Assembly (NCBI RefSeq): GCF_003334855.1
Contig: NZ_QOWE01000013.1
Coordinates: 1-64,000 of the forward strand
DNA: 64,000 nucleotides
DNA from: Larkinella punicea
GTDB taxonomy: Bacteria; Bacteroidota; Bacteroidia; Cytophagales; Spirosomataceae
Reading direction: 5' to 3'
The notes beneath the pieces were generated by a model, which was not told where the DNA came from, did not search any database, and was given only the letters and a program-made list of their open reading frames with translations. Shown here one piece after another: positions 34,986 to 44,609 of the stretch; position 1 is the stretch's first letter, and every line of letters starts with the position of its first letter. The position numbers and the translations under genes were made by a program.

Positions 34986-36341
34986 GTGCTAGCTGGGATT
35001 GTAAGAAAAATAGCGTTATCGGATCGAGATTCAACACCTGTCAAATTAATCGCCTTGACAGGCTTCAGTATTCTTGTTACGTTATTCATTAATTATCTTT
35101 TGGCTGAACAGATTACTCCAGATCAATACGGGTCGTGGCGTTTATTTTTAATGATCGCATCATTTTCTGGTTTTCTCCATTTTGGGTTTGCCGACGGGAT
35201 TAACATTAACTGGATTTTTAGCGATCAATCAGACTGGCAGATTTCTGCCAAACGCGATTTTGCATACTTTTTTATTCAGCAAACCGTACTCTATGGTATT
35301 GTTGTTCTCGTATTGCACAGCCAGCTAGTTCCTCAGATAAAAATTTCTTTAACAAACAGTATTTGCTTGGCGAATCAAATATTACTGCAGAATAGTATCG
35401 GTTTGATCCAATCGTACTTTAATCGCGCTCAGAAGTTTTACCACGGTGCCGTGTTGAGCTTGGTTGGGCAGATTACCTTTTGCCTTGGCATTTTATTGTA
35501 CCGAGCCGGGTATATGGCAACAATCGATCTTATTTTACTCAGTAATATTCAATTGGTTGTGGTGGTAATTCCAATGGTATATCTGCTATCCCGGGAGATA
35601 GAGCAACGCCCCGTGATGGACTTTAGAGATTTCCATTTTAAGAAATTTTTCTACGCTTTCAGGAAATCGGTTGGCCTGGGATTTCCAATCTTGCTTACCG
35701 GCCTTCTTTTTCTAGGATTTCAAAACATTGACAAATTACTTGTTTCAAGATATTATCCCGCAACAGAGTTTGGCTATTATGCATTTGCTTCAGCGTTACT
35801 GAACGTTGTCTTAACTCTGGTCGTGTCAGTAAGTAATTTTTTAATGCAAAAAATGGCGCTTAATTACAAGGTTATTGACGTATACTATGATAAGTCAGTA
35901 AAAGTTGTTTCGGTTTTATTTTCTATTCTGTTGATCAGTATAATTCCGTTGCAGTGGATTGCTAACAAACTGATTCCAACTTATTCTACTTCGACACTAT
36001 ATTTGGCGTATCTGGCAGGTTCAATTGGTCCCTATATATTAATACAGCTAATTCAATTTAGTATATTTAAGATTTTGCAGAAGCAGAAGATTTTTTTAAT
36101 GATATCCATATTGGTGTTTAGCCTGATAACAGCCATAATGTGGCTGCTGGTATCAAACCGGGTATCATTGACTACAATAGCATTTGTGTCAGCATTAATG
36201 TCATATAGTTGGTATACAGTCAGTGATATACTATTGTGTTTTATTCGGCCAGAATTAAAATGTAAACAAATCGAAAGGTATTTGTACGTTGTGATGACCG
36301 CTTTTTTATACTTATTTATCGTATTTATTGACTCCCTATGA
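34986..36341 (+). CDS. polysaccharide flippase (Wzx-like)
   Basis: 451 aa starting with GTG at 34986, 11 bp after the previous stop. About 12 hydrophobic segments and the GFGFPILLTGLLF-like central helices, plus the YGSWRLFLMIASFSGFLHFG N-terminal part, fit the MOP-superfamily oligosaccharide flippases. It moves undecaprenyl-linked repeat units across the inner membrane. It overlaps the next gene by 4 bp (ATGA). Confidence 0.85.
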   Translation: MLAGIVRKIALSDRDSTPVKLIALTGFSILVTLFINYLLAEQITPDQYGSWRLFLMIASFSGFLHFGFADGININWIFSDQSDWQISAKRDFAYFFIQQTVLYGIVVLVLHSQLVPQIKISLTNSICLANQILLQNSIGLIQSYFNRAQKFYHGAVLSLVGQITFCLGILLYRAGYMATIDLILLSNIQLVVVVIPMVYLLSREIEQRPVMDFRDFHFKKFFYAFRKSVGLGFPILLTGLLFLGFQNIDKLLVSRYYPATEFGYYAFASALLNVVLTLVVSVSNFLMQKMALNYKVIDVYYDKSVKVVSVLFSILLISIIPLQWIANKLIPTYSTSTLYLAYLAGSIGPYILIQLIQFSIFKILQKQKIFLMISILVFSLITAIMWLLVSNRVSLTTIAFVSALMSYSWYTVSDILLCFIRPELKCKQIERYLYVVMTAFLYLFIVFIDSL

Positions 36342-37249
36342 TAGTTAGAGTAGTTATGCTGAATTACAACACCGTAGATCTTACTCTAAAATGTGTTGAT
36401 TATGTACTCCAGCAAAATGAACCTGATTGCCACATTGTAGTAGTCGACAATGGTTCATTAGAAAGCAATTATCAAGAATTAAAGTCAAAATTACCTGCTT
36501 CCGTTTTCTTAATAAGGTCTCAAATTAATGCAGGGTTTTCTGCTGGTAATAATCGTGGTTGCGGCCGAATAAAGAATTTGCCTGATCCTGATAATTATTT
36601 ATTCATTAATAGTGATGCTTTTTTAACACAACCAGGAACAATTAGAGCGTTACGTACAGAATTAGAAAACTATCCTGAAGCGGTTGCAATTTCACCACTT
36701 GTCCACACCACTTCAAATTCAGTCCCGGTTCGCCTACAAATTCAGGTAAGACGGCTCCTGTCACCTGGTTGGTTAATAGTTTTCCATAGCCCAATTTTGC
36801 GCCGATTACCGTTTGTAAGACAAAGATATCACCGTTTTATATACCGGGATTTGGTTCCATACAGTGAAAAAACATATCCTGTGGAAAGTATAAATGGTGC
36901 TGTATTCATGATGAAAAGTGATTTCCTTCACCACATTGGATTATTGGATGAAGGGACATTTTTATATCTGGAGGAGATCGTCTTAGGTGAACAGATCCGC
37001 AGGGAAGGCAAAATATGCTTATTACACGGTGGCGTTATTGTTCCCCATATTCAAGGTGCAACAACCGGAAGTCAGCGCGGAAAATTGAGTAAAAAATCTT
37101 TTAATTTTTTTATTGATAGTGAAGCCTATCTATTAAATAAATATCACAACTATTCAAGTTTTAATTTAGGGATAATCAGAAAAATGCGTCTTTTTGAATT
37201 TTTCATAAAATCAATCAGGGAGCGTTTTTGCCAATTTATAAGGATATGA
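36338..37249 (+). CDS. glycosyltransferase, family 2
   Basis: 303 aa, GT-A fold. Motifs: VVMLNYNTVDLTLKCVDY, HIVVVDNGS, NAGFSAGNNRGC, FINSDAFL (DxD-type) and the acceptor region INGAVFMMKSDFL followed by LDEGTFLYLEE; together these mark a rhamnosyltransferase-like subgroup. It adds one sugar of the repeat unit. Coupled to both neighbours by ATGA overlaps. AT-richer than genes before it. Confidence 0.88.
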   Translation: MIVRVVMLNYNTVDLTLKCVDYVLQQNEPDCHIVVVDNGSLESNYQELKSKLPASVFLIRSQINAGFSAGNNRGCGRIKNLPDPDNYLFINSDAFLTQPGTIRALRTELENYPEAVAISPLVHTTSNSVPVRLQIQVRRLLSPGWLIVFHSPILRRLPFVRQRYHRFIYRDLVPYSEKTYPVESINGAVFMMKSDFLHHIGLLDEGTFLYLEEIVLGEQIRREGKICLLHGGVIVPHIQGATTGSQRGKLSKKSFNFFIDSEAYLLNKYHNYSSFNLGIIRKMRLFEFFIKSIRERFCQFIRI

Positions 37250-38445
37250 TGATCGTGTTTTTCCTAAACATACTATTCTTACTGTCCATTTTTGGACTTA
37301 TTTACATTATAAAAAGGAGAGTGAGTAACACGGGGTATGTAGAAATTTATTCTTTACTATGGTTTGTTTTAATTATAGGTTCTCAATTTTCCGGGCCAAT
37401 TTATAGTATTAAACCTATAACCTTATTTGTATTGTATGGGGCGTGGATTTTGTTTCTTATTCCTTCTTTTTTTGTTCAAAAAAATATAAAATATACTACT
37501 GTTGTTTTTGCTCCAAGAAAAAATAAATTGAAGGTAGTCTTATTTATTTTAGTATTTACAAGCTTGCTGGTTAATATTGTTTCTTTGTATACCTTACTTG
37601 GAGGAGTGAATTTTTTCAAACTTGGATTGATTGCATTGCGAGTAGAAGGAAGGCAGTTATTAGATGAGCAATCAACTGTTTTTTATCAACTTTTTGCAAA
37701 ATGCTTTATAATTTATATTCCTCTTGCTATGCTAGGATATAAGGAAAGGATTATAAGTAAACTAACCTTACTAATGGTGTGCTTTATTGGCCTATTTACG
37801 TGTGTGGTTACGCTTACAAGAGCTCCAATATTGTCATGGGCGATTACTATACTTACTTCAAGTAGTATTTACTTCAAATTTTCGGGCAAAAATTACTATT
37901 TAACAATTATTTACCTCGTATCCCCTATCGTAATTGTTACATTACTGGTAACTGGAATTGATGAAGAATTGTTGAATACGGTTAAGTTGTACTTATTTGG
38001 AGGGGTAAAGGCCTATGAAACGATATTAAATGGTGATTATCCGGATAAATCTTTTTATGATATTAATTTGTACAGTATTGATTTTATCAGCTACATATTT
38101 AAAAAAATAGGTTTAATTGAGCGTTATCCACCATTGATCCGGGAGTATACCTATATCCCCCACACCAACGTCTATACATATCTGGACGCTGCAACTTTAG
38201 ATTTAGGTGTGGCAGGCGTATTCTTTTCTGCGATTTCTTTTGGTGCCATAGCTGCTTACATTCATAATAAAGCTAATGCAACGAAGGATATAGTATATGT
38301 TTCATATTACTGTTTTATTAACTATGCTATTGCTATTTCATTTATGAACAACGAATTAATCAGGATAAATGGATTCATTCTCATTTTTGAATTACTAATC
38401 ATAAGAATGTTTATTAGAACCAATCATCTGAAAAATGATGTATAG
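37246..38445 (+). CDS. O-antigen/capsule polymerase (Wzy-like)
   Basis: About 399 aa, start at ATG 37246 after AAGGA, overlapping the previous stop (ATGA); a TTG at 37228 is unlikely. It has 10-12 hydrophobic segments and a large periplasmic loop (about 270-310, rich in Tyr/Asp), the general layout of Wzy polymerases, which show little sequence conservation. Position between flippase and glycosyltransferases supports the call. Among the most AT-rich genes of the operon, as polymerase genes often are. Confidence 0.75.
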   Translation: MMIVFFLNILFLLSIFGLIYIIKRRVSNTGYVEIYSLLWFVLIIGSQFSGPIYSIKPITLFVLYGAWILFLIPSFFVQKNIKYTTVVFAPRKNKLKVVLFILVFTSLLVNIVSLYTLLGGVNFFKLGLIALRVEGRQLLDEQSTVFYQLFAKCFIIYIPLAMLGYKERIISKLTLLMVCFIGLFTCVVTLTRAPILSWAITILTSSSIYFKFSGKNYYLTIIYLVSPIVIVTLLVTGIDEELLNTVKLYLFGGVKAYETILNGDYPDKSFYDINLYSIDFISYIFKKIGLIERYPPLIREYTYIPHTNVYTYLDAATLDLGVAGVFFSAISFGAIAAYIHNKANATKDIVYVSYYCFINYAIAISFMNNELIRINGFILIFELLIIRMFIRTNHLKNDV

Positions 38446-38469
38446 GCTGCTCTACAAATTGATAACCTT

Positions 38470-39366
38470 ATGATTGCTGTTGAATTAAAAGGTGGTTTGG
38501 GAAATCAACTATTTCAATATGCGTTAGGCAGAAGCCTTGCGCACCAGCACCAAACCGACCTGGTTGTTGATCGACAATTCCTGATGAATCGGAAAGTGAC
38601 AGGACAGAATATAGTTTATAGAAATTTTGACCTTGATATACTTTCTATTCACCCTGTAGAGGCCACTTCATTCATTTCGCGCAGGTATGGCACCAGCGGT
38701 TTTTTGCCGGTGCGGATCGTGAAACGGTTTCTGAATCGAAATATTCAGTGCGGTCCACTGCGCTATATGGAGGAGCAAACACCATTTCAGCAAGACATTC
38801 GGATCGGGCAGGCAGGAAAAGATGTGTATTTAAACGGTTATTGGCAGTCTGTTCACTATTTCCAGGCGGTAGAAAACGAGTTGGAGGCCGAATTACGATT
38901 TTCAAAGCCCATTCCTTCGTTTGCAAACGGATTGGCTGAAGACATCCAGCAAAAACAATCGGTTTGTGTTCACGTACGGCGGAGTGACTTTGTGACAAAT
39001 TTGCGTCATAATATTATTGAGACAGTATATTACCAACAAGCGGAACGGATGATTCGGGCGCATGTGACCGAGCCAGCTTTCTATGTGTTTTCGGACGATA
39101 TTGATTGGTGCCGGACCCATCTTCGGTTTAATGGTCCTACTGTATTCGTAGGCGATGAGTATGCAGGTGAACGGGCCGCGACATACCTGCACTTGATGAC
39201 GCTCTGCCATCATTTTATCATACCCAACAGCACATTTAGCTGGTGGGCTGCGTGGTTGAGCAAGCATATAAATAAAGTGGTCATTGTTCCAAAGAATTGG
39301 GTGTATGACCGTGGTACTTTTATCAAGTCGGATGAACTGGTTTATCCGGGCTGGATTCAACTTTAA
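38470..39366 (+). CDS. alpha-1,2-fucosyltransferase-like (GT11)
   Basis: 298 aa. The N-terminal GGLGNQLFQYALGRSLA, the donor-binding VCVHVRRSDFV and the C-terminal NSTFSWWAAWLS are the hallmark motifs of family GT11, which transfers fucose from GDP-fucose to galactose or related acceptors. It therefore predicts fucose, or another 6-deoxyhexose, in the polymer; genes for making GDP-fucose are not in the window. Confidence 0.92.
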   Translation: MIAVELKGGLGNQLFQYALGRSLAHQHQTDLVVDRQFLMNRKVTGQNIVYRNFDLDILSIHPVEATSFISRRYGTSGFLPVRIVKRFLNRNIQCGPLRYMEEQTPFQQDIRIGQAGKDVYLNGYWQSVHYFQAVENELEAELRFSKPIPSFANGLAEDIQQKQSVCVHVRRSDFVTNLRHNIIETVYYQQAERMIRAHVTEPAFYVFSDDIDWCRTHLRFNGPTVFVGDEYAGERAATYLHLMTLCHHFIIPNSTFSWWAAWLSKHINKVVIVPKNWVYDRGTFIKSDELVYPGWIQL

Positions 39367-39384
39367 ATAGGATGGGGTGATTCT

Positions 39385-40260
39385 ATGGCTATGGTTACTG
39401 TCGGCTTACCGGTTTATAACGCGGCTCCCTATTTGGCCGATGCCATACAGTCGGTCCTGAACCAAACGTTCAGAGATTGGGAATTGCTTATTGTTGATGA
39501 TGGGTCGACGGATAACTCGGTTGGTATTGCCCGGTCTTTTAGCGATGCCCGGATAAAAGTCGTTGTGGATGGTAAAAACCGTAGTCAGAGCGTCCGACTC
39601 AATCAGATTTGTCGGATGGCGAAAAGTCCGTATATCGCCCGCATGGATGCTGACGATATTATGACTATTGACCGGCTGCAAATGCAAATTGCTTTTATGG
39701 AGGAGAATAGAACGGTAGATTTAGTGAGTTCGTTTATCTATTCAATTGACCTCAATAACCAATTGCAGGGTATCCGGGGATCAACATCTATGCCTAAAAC
39801 GCTGGGTGAAGCTGTCAAAGGATTTCCTATTGTCCATCCTGCGGTTCTCACCCGTCGTCGCTGGTCTTTGAAAAATCCCTACAATGAGCAAATTCCGCGA
39901 GTTCAGGATTATGAACTCTGGATGCGAACTTTTTTGACCAGTCAATTTGCCGTCATTGACCGTCCCTTGCTGTTTTACCGGGAAATCGGTATACCCTATA
40001 AAGAGAAATACCTGCATTCCTCTGCGCAGATACGATCTATTCTTAAAAGACAATACCGCCATAAACTGGGTATACAAAAAATGACACAAGTCTTGATCGC
40101 TACCAGATTAAAAGATGCATTGTATACCTTATTCAGTTTCTTTAAACAGGAGGACTGGTTGTTGATGAGGAGAAATCGTCCATTACCCATGCAGGAACTG
40201 GACGATGCTCAAAAAATACTCAATCAATCGATTCAACGCAATTTGACACACATGCTATGA
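39385..40260 (+). CDS. glycosyltransferase, family 2
   Basis: 291 aa. VTVGLPVYNAAPYLADAIQS, LLIVDDGSTDNS, ARMDADDI (DxD) and a late VQDYELWMR motif identify a GT2 enzyme of the WaaE/EpsE-like type. The substrate is unknown. It is coupled to the next gene by an ATGA overlap. Confidence 0.9.
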   Translation: MAMVTVGLPVYNAAPYLADAIQSVLNQTFRDWELLIVDDGSTDNSVGIARSFSDARIKVVVDGKNRSQSVRLNQICRMAKSPYIARMDADDIMTIDRLQMQIAFMEENRTVDLVSSFIYSIDLNNQLQGIRGSTSMPKTLGEAVKGFPIVHPAVLTRRRWSLKNPYNEQIPRVQDYELWMRTFLTSQFAVIDRPLLFYREIGIPYKEKYLHSSAQIRSILKRQYRHKLGIQKMTQVLIATRLKDALYTLFSFFKQEDWLLMRRNRPLPMQELDDAQKILNQSIQRNLTHML

Positions 40261-41450
40261 ACCGGAATCATACCCTTGTTCAGACGTTTAGTGTACCGGT
40301 TTCCTTGGTTTTCATTGAAGGGCAGGTTCCTTTATTGAACAAATATTGTTTGACCACACATGTAATTACTTCAGGAGGCCGCACATTAACCGAATTTGCC
40401 GAACGATACCAAATTCGATATGACACAGTTCCTTACACAAGGAGTGTGACTCCGTTACACGATCTGTTTTGTTTATGGCGTACTTACCAAATTTTTCGAC
40501 GGATTAAACCGGTCATCGTACACGGCAATACACCCAAAGCCGGCTTGCTTTCCATGTTGGCAGCACGATTAGCCGGTGTCCCCGTCCGAGTTTACGAAAT
40601 TCACGGTTTCCCTTTTGAGAGCCGGAAAGGGCCTATTCGGTGGTTGTTGATGAGCCTGGAACGGTTATCGTGCCAGGCCGCTACTCATGTATTGGCCGTG
40701 AGCAATTCATTGCGTACAAAGGCCGTGAATCAGCATATTGTGCCAGCTAAAACCGTAACGGTGCCACACAACGGAAGCTGCAATGGTGTAGATGCCCTCC
40801 ATCGGTTTAATCCTGCCACGCTGGATTCGGAAAAGGTATGGCGACTCAAACAGACACATGATCTGCAAGGGCCTGTCGTCGGGTTTGTAGGGCGTTTGAC
40901 GCGTGACAAAGGCATCATTGAATTGGCAATGGCCTGGAAAATGATTCGTGAAGATTTTCCGAATGTTACGCTGCTGTTGATCGGTCCACCTGAACTGGAA
41001 ATTAGCCACGAAAAAGAAATAATTGATGCGTTGGTAGGGGATACCCGCGCGCGACAGATCGGTTTTGTGCCGGACGTGGAATACTATTATGCCTTGCTTG
41101 ATTTTCTCCTGTTGCCAACGTATCGGGAAGGATTTGGAAATGTGGTGCTGGAAGCGGCTGCTATGGAAGTGCCGTCAATTGTCAGTCGGGTAACGGGAAC
41201 AGTCGATGCGGTGGTTGAAAATGAAACCGGCCTTTTCTGTGAGCCCTATTCGGCAGCTAGTCTGGCCGCTCAGATCCGTTTCTATCTGAACAATAAGGAA
41301 AAAATTCGGGAGCATGGCCGGAATGCCCGGGTGCGCGTACTCCGTGATTTTGATCCGGTAGACGTGTGGAAGGCTAAGTATGCGGTATATGAAAAAGCGT
41401 TGCAATCGGCCGGTTTTCTGCCTTTCCCTTCTGAAAAAGCCAGGTGTTGA
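40257..41450 (+). CDS. glycosyltransferase, family 4
   Basis: 397 aa, GT-B fold. The N-terminal domain has VHGNTPKAGLLSMLAARLAGVPVRVYEIHG. The C-terminal domain has VGFVGRLTRDKGIIELA, FVPDVEYYYALLDFLLLPTYREGFGNVVLEAAAME and the donor-binding ExxxxxE region. The N-terminus resembles WbpH/PglA-type retaining transferases that act on undecaprenyl-linked sugars. It follows the GT2 gene with a 4-bp overlap. Confidence 0.9.
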   Translation: MNRNHTLVQTFSVPVSLVFIEGQVPLLNKYCLTTHVITSGGRTLTEFAERYQIRYDTVPYTRSVTPLHDLFCLWRTYQIFRRIKPVIVHGNTPKAGLLSMLAARLAGVPVRVYEIHGFPFESRKGPIRWLLMSLERLSCQAATHVLAVSNSLRTKAVNQHIVPAKTVTVPHNGSCNGVDALHRFNPATLDSEKVWRLKQTHDLQGPVVGFVGRLTRDKGIIELAMAWKMIREDFPNVTLLLIGPPELEISHEKEIIDALVGDTRARQIGFVPDVEYYYALLDFLLLPTYREGFGNVVLEAAAMEVPSIVSRVTGTVDAVVENETGLFCEPYSAASLAAQIRFYLNNKEKIREHGRNARVRVLRDFDPVDVWKAKYAVYEKALQSAGFLPFPSEKARC

Positions 41451-41514
41451 GCGCTGAACCAGTACGGCGACATTCACTAGCACATTGACGGAAGATCATT
41501 ACAACTTATTAAAA

Positions 41515-42120
41515 ATGTATCTGAAAGCCGGAAAACGTCTTATTGATATCAGCGTATCAACGATTGCCCTGCTGGCCCTGCTCCCTGCGCTGTGTTTGCT
41601 GTTACCTGCGCTGGCACTTGCCAATGGCGGTAATCCATTTTTTATCCAGGCCCGGCCTGGTCGAAATGAAAAGATTTTTTGGTTGGTTAAACTCAAAACG
41701 ATGAACGACCGGTGTGCTCCGGATGGTCACTTGTTGCCCGATGTCGACCGCCTGACGCCGATTGGCCGATTGGTTCGTAAAACATCCCTGGATGAATTGC
41801 CACAGCTCTGGAATGTTCTGAAGGGTGAAATGAGCCTGATTGGCCCCCGCCCGTTGCTGGTCGAATACCTGCCTCTGTATACCGATCGTCAGCGCAGGCG
41901 ACACAGCGTTCGACCCGGTATAACGGGTTGGGCGCAGGTGAATGGCCGAAACACCTTATCATGGGAAAAAAAATTTGAATACGATATATGGTATGTAACC
42001 AATCGATCGCTAGGGCTGGACTGTAAAATCATGGCAATGACTATTCAGAAAGTGCTAAAGTCTGACGGTATTTCGTCGGCATCTTCAGTTACAATGGAAA
42101 AATTTAAAGGAACAAGTTAG
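41515..42120 (+). CDS. initiating phospho-sugar transferase (PglC/WecA-alternative, small monotopic)
   Basis: About 201 aa from the ATG at 41515; the TTG at 41485 is less likely. The single re-entrant membrane segment (LIDISVSTIALLALLPALCLLLPAL) and the catalytic part PGRNEKIFWLVKLKTM, RKTSLDELPQLWNVLKGEMSLIGPRPLL, RPGITGWAQVNGRN, EYDIWYV are those of the bacterial sugar transferase family. Its size matches the minimal PglC type. It transfers a phospho-sugar to undecaprenyl phosphate, starting repeat-unit synthesis. Confidence 0.92.
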   Translation: MYLKAGKRLIDISVSTIALLALLPALCLLLPALALANGGNPFFIQARPGRNEKIFWLVKLKTMNDRCAPDGHLLPDVDRLTPIGRLVRKTSLDELPQLWNVLKGEMSLIGPRPLLVEYLPLYTDRQRRRHSVRPGITGWAQVNGRNTLSWEKKFEYDIWYVTNRSLGLDCKIMAMTIQKVLKSDGISSASSVTMEKFKGTS

Positions 42121-42121
42121 C

Positions 42122-42727
42122 ATGTTGTTATATGGAGCAAGTGGCCATGCCAAGGTAATTATCAGTTGTTTGCAGGGAAATCAAACAGATGTTGAAGCCA
42201 TTTTTGACGATGATGTGCGAAAAAAAGAACTGTTGAATGTTCCAGTCATCGGCCCTTACCGGGCGGATTATGAGACAAATAATCAATTGATAATAGCCAT
42301 TGGTGATAACGCCATTCGGTGTAGGCTTGCCCAACGAATTAGTCATGCGTATGGAGTTTCCGTCCATCCATCGGCACAAATTGATCCGGGGGTAAAACTG
42401 GGAGAAGGTTGTGTTGTGTTGCATGGATCTATCCTACAGGTGGATACCCTAATAGGGAATCATGTCATTATCAATACCGGTGCATCCGTCGATCATGATT
42501 GTATGGTGGGTAATTTTGTTCATATCGCTCCGGGCGCAGTTTTATGCGGTGGCATACGGGTAGATGTCGGTGCATTGATCGGGGCTGGCGCAGTGATCTG
42601 TCCCAATCTGGCCATTGGTAAATGGGCCGTCGTCGGAGCAGGTTCTGTTGTTACCCGCCCGGTTCCTGATTATGCAGTTGTTGTTGGCAATCCTGCCCGT
42701 ATTATTAAAAATAACAAACTTTTATGA
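42122..42727 (+). CDS. NeuD/PglD-like sugar acetyltransferase
   Basis: 201 aa. An N-terminal nucleotide-sugar-binding domain (LLYGASGHAKVIISCL) is followed by a left-handed beta-helix of hexapeptide repeats (HPSAQIDPGVKLGEGCVVLHGSI split over turns) with the GASVDHDCMVGNFVHIAPGA catalytic His region. Such enzymes acetylate the 4-amino group of UDP-4-amino-sugars. Adjacent PglC- and PglE-like genes support this. Only one base separates it from the previous stop. Confidence 0.9.
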   Translation: MLLYGASGHAKVIISCLQGNQTDVEAIFDDDVRKKELLNVPVIGPYRADYETNNQLIIAIGDNAIRCRLAQRISHAYGVSVHPSAQIDPGVKLGEGCVVLHGSILQVDTLIGNHVIINTGASVDHDCMVGNFVHIAPGAVLCGGIRVDVGALIGAGAVICPNLAIGKWAVVGAGSVVTRPVPDYAVVVGNPARIIKNNKLL

Positions 42728-43881
42728 TCCCAGAAATCTATCTTTCATCCCCCCACCTCGGTGACCTCGAACTCCAATATGTTCAGGAAGCTTTTGCTGC
42801 GAACTGGGTCGCACCAGTTGGCCCACACATCGATGCGTTCGAGCGGGAGCTGTGCATCGAAACCGGAGCGGCCCATGCTGCCGCGTTGTCGTCCGGAACA
42901 TCAGCTTTGCATTTGTCGCTGGTATTGTTGGGGGTTAGTCCGGGCGATGAAGTGATCTGCCAGTCGTTTACCTTTGCGGCCAGTGCGAATCCGATTGTCT
43001 ATCAGGGAGCCACCCCCGTGTTCATTGACAGTGAAGCCGATACCTGGAACATGTGCCCGGATGCGCTCGAAATGGCACTGAAAGACCGCCTGGCGCGCGG
43101 AAAACGCCCCAAAGCAGTCATCGTGGTTAACCTCTACGGTATGCCGGCCAAACTCGATGCGCTGCTCAAAATATGCCATCAATATGAAGTACCGTTGGTT
43201 GAAGATGCGGCTGAGTCATTTGGTTCAACATACAATGATAAGCCCTGCGGGAGCTTTGGAAAGTTAGCTGTTTTGTCATTTAACGGGAATAAAATTATCA
43301 CGACGTCGGGAGGTGGAGCGCTGCTGTCGGAGGATGAGGCTCTGATTAAAAGGGCACGGTTTCTGGCTACGCAAGCGCGTGATCCGGCTCCTTATTACCA
43401 GCATTCGTCCATTGGTTACAACTACCGTATCAGCAACGTCTGTGCCGGAATCGGGCGGGGGCAATTGAGGATTCTAGCTGACCGGGTAGCGCAGCGACGC
43501 GCCAACTACGCGTACTATTTCGAGCATTTAATCAAGCTGCCGGGCTTTGCTTTCCAGCCCGAACCCGACCCCTGTTTTTCAAACCGCTGGTTAACCTGCA
43601 TCACGGTTGATCCGGATTTGTCAGGGGGGATAACCTGTGAGGCTATTCGACTGGCATTGGCCGAAAAGCGGATTGAAGCGCGGCCTTTGTGGAAACCAAT
43701 GCACCAGCAGCCCGTTTTTGCCGGGTTGCCCTATTACGGATCCGGTGTATCTAATCGACTCTTTAAGACTGGTTTATGTTTGCCGTCCGGTTCTAATTTG
43801 ACCCGTGAACAAATCACTAAGGTGGTATCATGCGTAGAAGAAACCGTGGAGGTAGCTTATCTGGCAGATGGTAAGAACTAG
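42724..43881 (+). CDS. DegT/DnrJ/EryC1/StrS aminotransferase (PglE-like)
   Basis: 385 aa PLP enzyme. Motifs: IYLSSPHLGDLELQYVQEAFAANW, the substrate loop SSGTSALHLSL, EDAAESFGSTY, and the PLP lysine in LSFNGNKIITTSGGGAL (GNK, about Lys190). The family converts UDP-4-keto-sugars into UDP-4-amino-sugars. It overlaps the acetyltransferase gene by ATGA. The 4,6-dehydratase that would make its substrate is not in the window. Confidence 0.92.
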   Translation: MIPEIYLSSPHLGDLELQYVQEAFAANWVAPVGPHIDAFERELCIETGAAHAAALSSGTSALHLSLVLLGVSPGDEVICQSFTFAASANPIVYQGATPVFIDSEADTWNMCPDALEMALKDRLARGKRPKAVIVVNLYGMPAKLDALLKICHQYEVPLVEDAAESFGSTYNDKPCGSFGKLAVLSFNGNKIITTSGGGALLSEDEALIKRARFLATQARDPAPYYQHSSIGYNYRISNVCAGIGRGQLRILADRVAQRRANYAYYFEHLIKLPGFAFQPEPDPCFSNRWLTCITVDPDLSGGITCEAIRLALAEKRIEARPLWKPMHQQPVFAGLPYYGSGVSNRLFKTGLCLPSGSNLTREQITKVVSCVEETVEVAYLADGKN

Positions 43882-43893
43882 ATCAGAAAAACC

Positions 43894-44523
43894 ATGTACA
43901 AGATCCTGCTTGTAGACGATCATTCCATTGTGCGTTCGGGCATTCGTCTCCTTTTGAAGGAGCAATACGGTGCAATGGAGGTTGATGAGGCCAAAAACGG
44001 TAGTGTGGCTTTTGGGAAAATTATGGACAATACCTACCACCTGATGGTGACGGACATCAACATGCCCAATACCGATACGTTCAGCCTGCTCCAGAACATC
44101 CGAAGTACGGCGCCGGATTTGCCGATCATGATTTTCACCATCATGACCGAATATGCTTTTGCCAAACGCTATCTGCAACTGGGAGTCAAAGGATACGTCA
44201 GCAAACAGGCCGAAGACCCGGAAATTCTGACAGCCGTTCACCGCATTTTGTTTGGAAAACTTTATGTCTGTTCCGAACTGATGGATCAGATGGTGGAGGA
44301 TAGCCACTTTAACCAGGAATTGGACCCGTTTGGGCGGTTATCGAACCGGGAACTGGAAATCGCCTATCATCTGGTGAAGGGGAAATCCGTCAGCTACATC
44401 GCCGATACGCTCAACATTCACACGTCGACTGTTGGCACGCACAAAGCCCGGATTTTTGACAAGCTGAAAGTAGATAATGTGGTCGTCATGAAAGATTTGG
44501 CCATGCATTATCGACTGATTTAA
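43894..44523 (+). CDS. LuxR/NarL-type response regulator
   Basis: 209 aa. Receiver domain with acidic pocket (LLVDDHS) and phosphorylation Asp in MVTDINMPN (about Asp53). The LuxR-type HTH (LSNRELEIAYHLVKGKSVSYIADTLNIHTSTVGTHKARIFDKL) is at the C-terminus. It starts 12 bp after the aminotransferase stop, apparently co-transcribed with the polysaccharide operon, so it may regulate it. No histidine kinase is adjacent. Confidence 0.9.
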   Translation: MYKILLVDDHSIVRSGIRLLLKEQYGAMEVDEAKNGSVAFGKIMDNTYHLMVTDINMPNTDTFSLLQNIRSTAPDLPIMIFTIMTEYAFAKRYLQLGVKGYVSKQAEDPEILTAVHRILFGKLYVCSELMDQMVEDSHFNQELDPFGRLSNRELEIAYHLVKGKSVSYIADTLNIHTSTVGTHKARIFDKLKVDNVVVMKDLAMHYRLI

Positions 44524-44553
44524 AGCGGTTTGGGTCAACCTGGCCGGTAAAAC

Positions 44554-44587
44554 AAAAGCCGCAAACGAAATCCGTTGCGGCTTTTTT
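44554..44587. terminator. bidirectional terminator
   Basis: AAAAGCCGCAA / TTGCGGCTTTTTT hairpin between the converging response-regulator and thioredoxin-lipoprotein genes, with A/T runs on both sides. Confidence 0.8.
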
Positions 44588-44609
44588 GGGCTTCAACAAG
44601 TTCGTGCGG

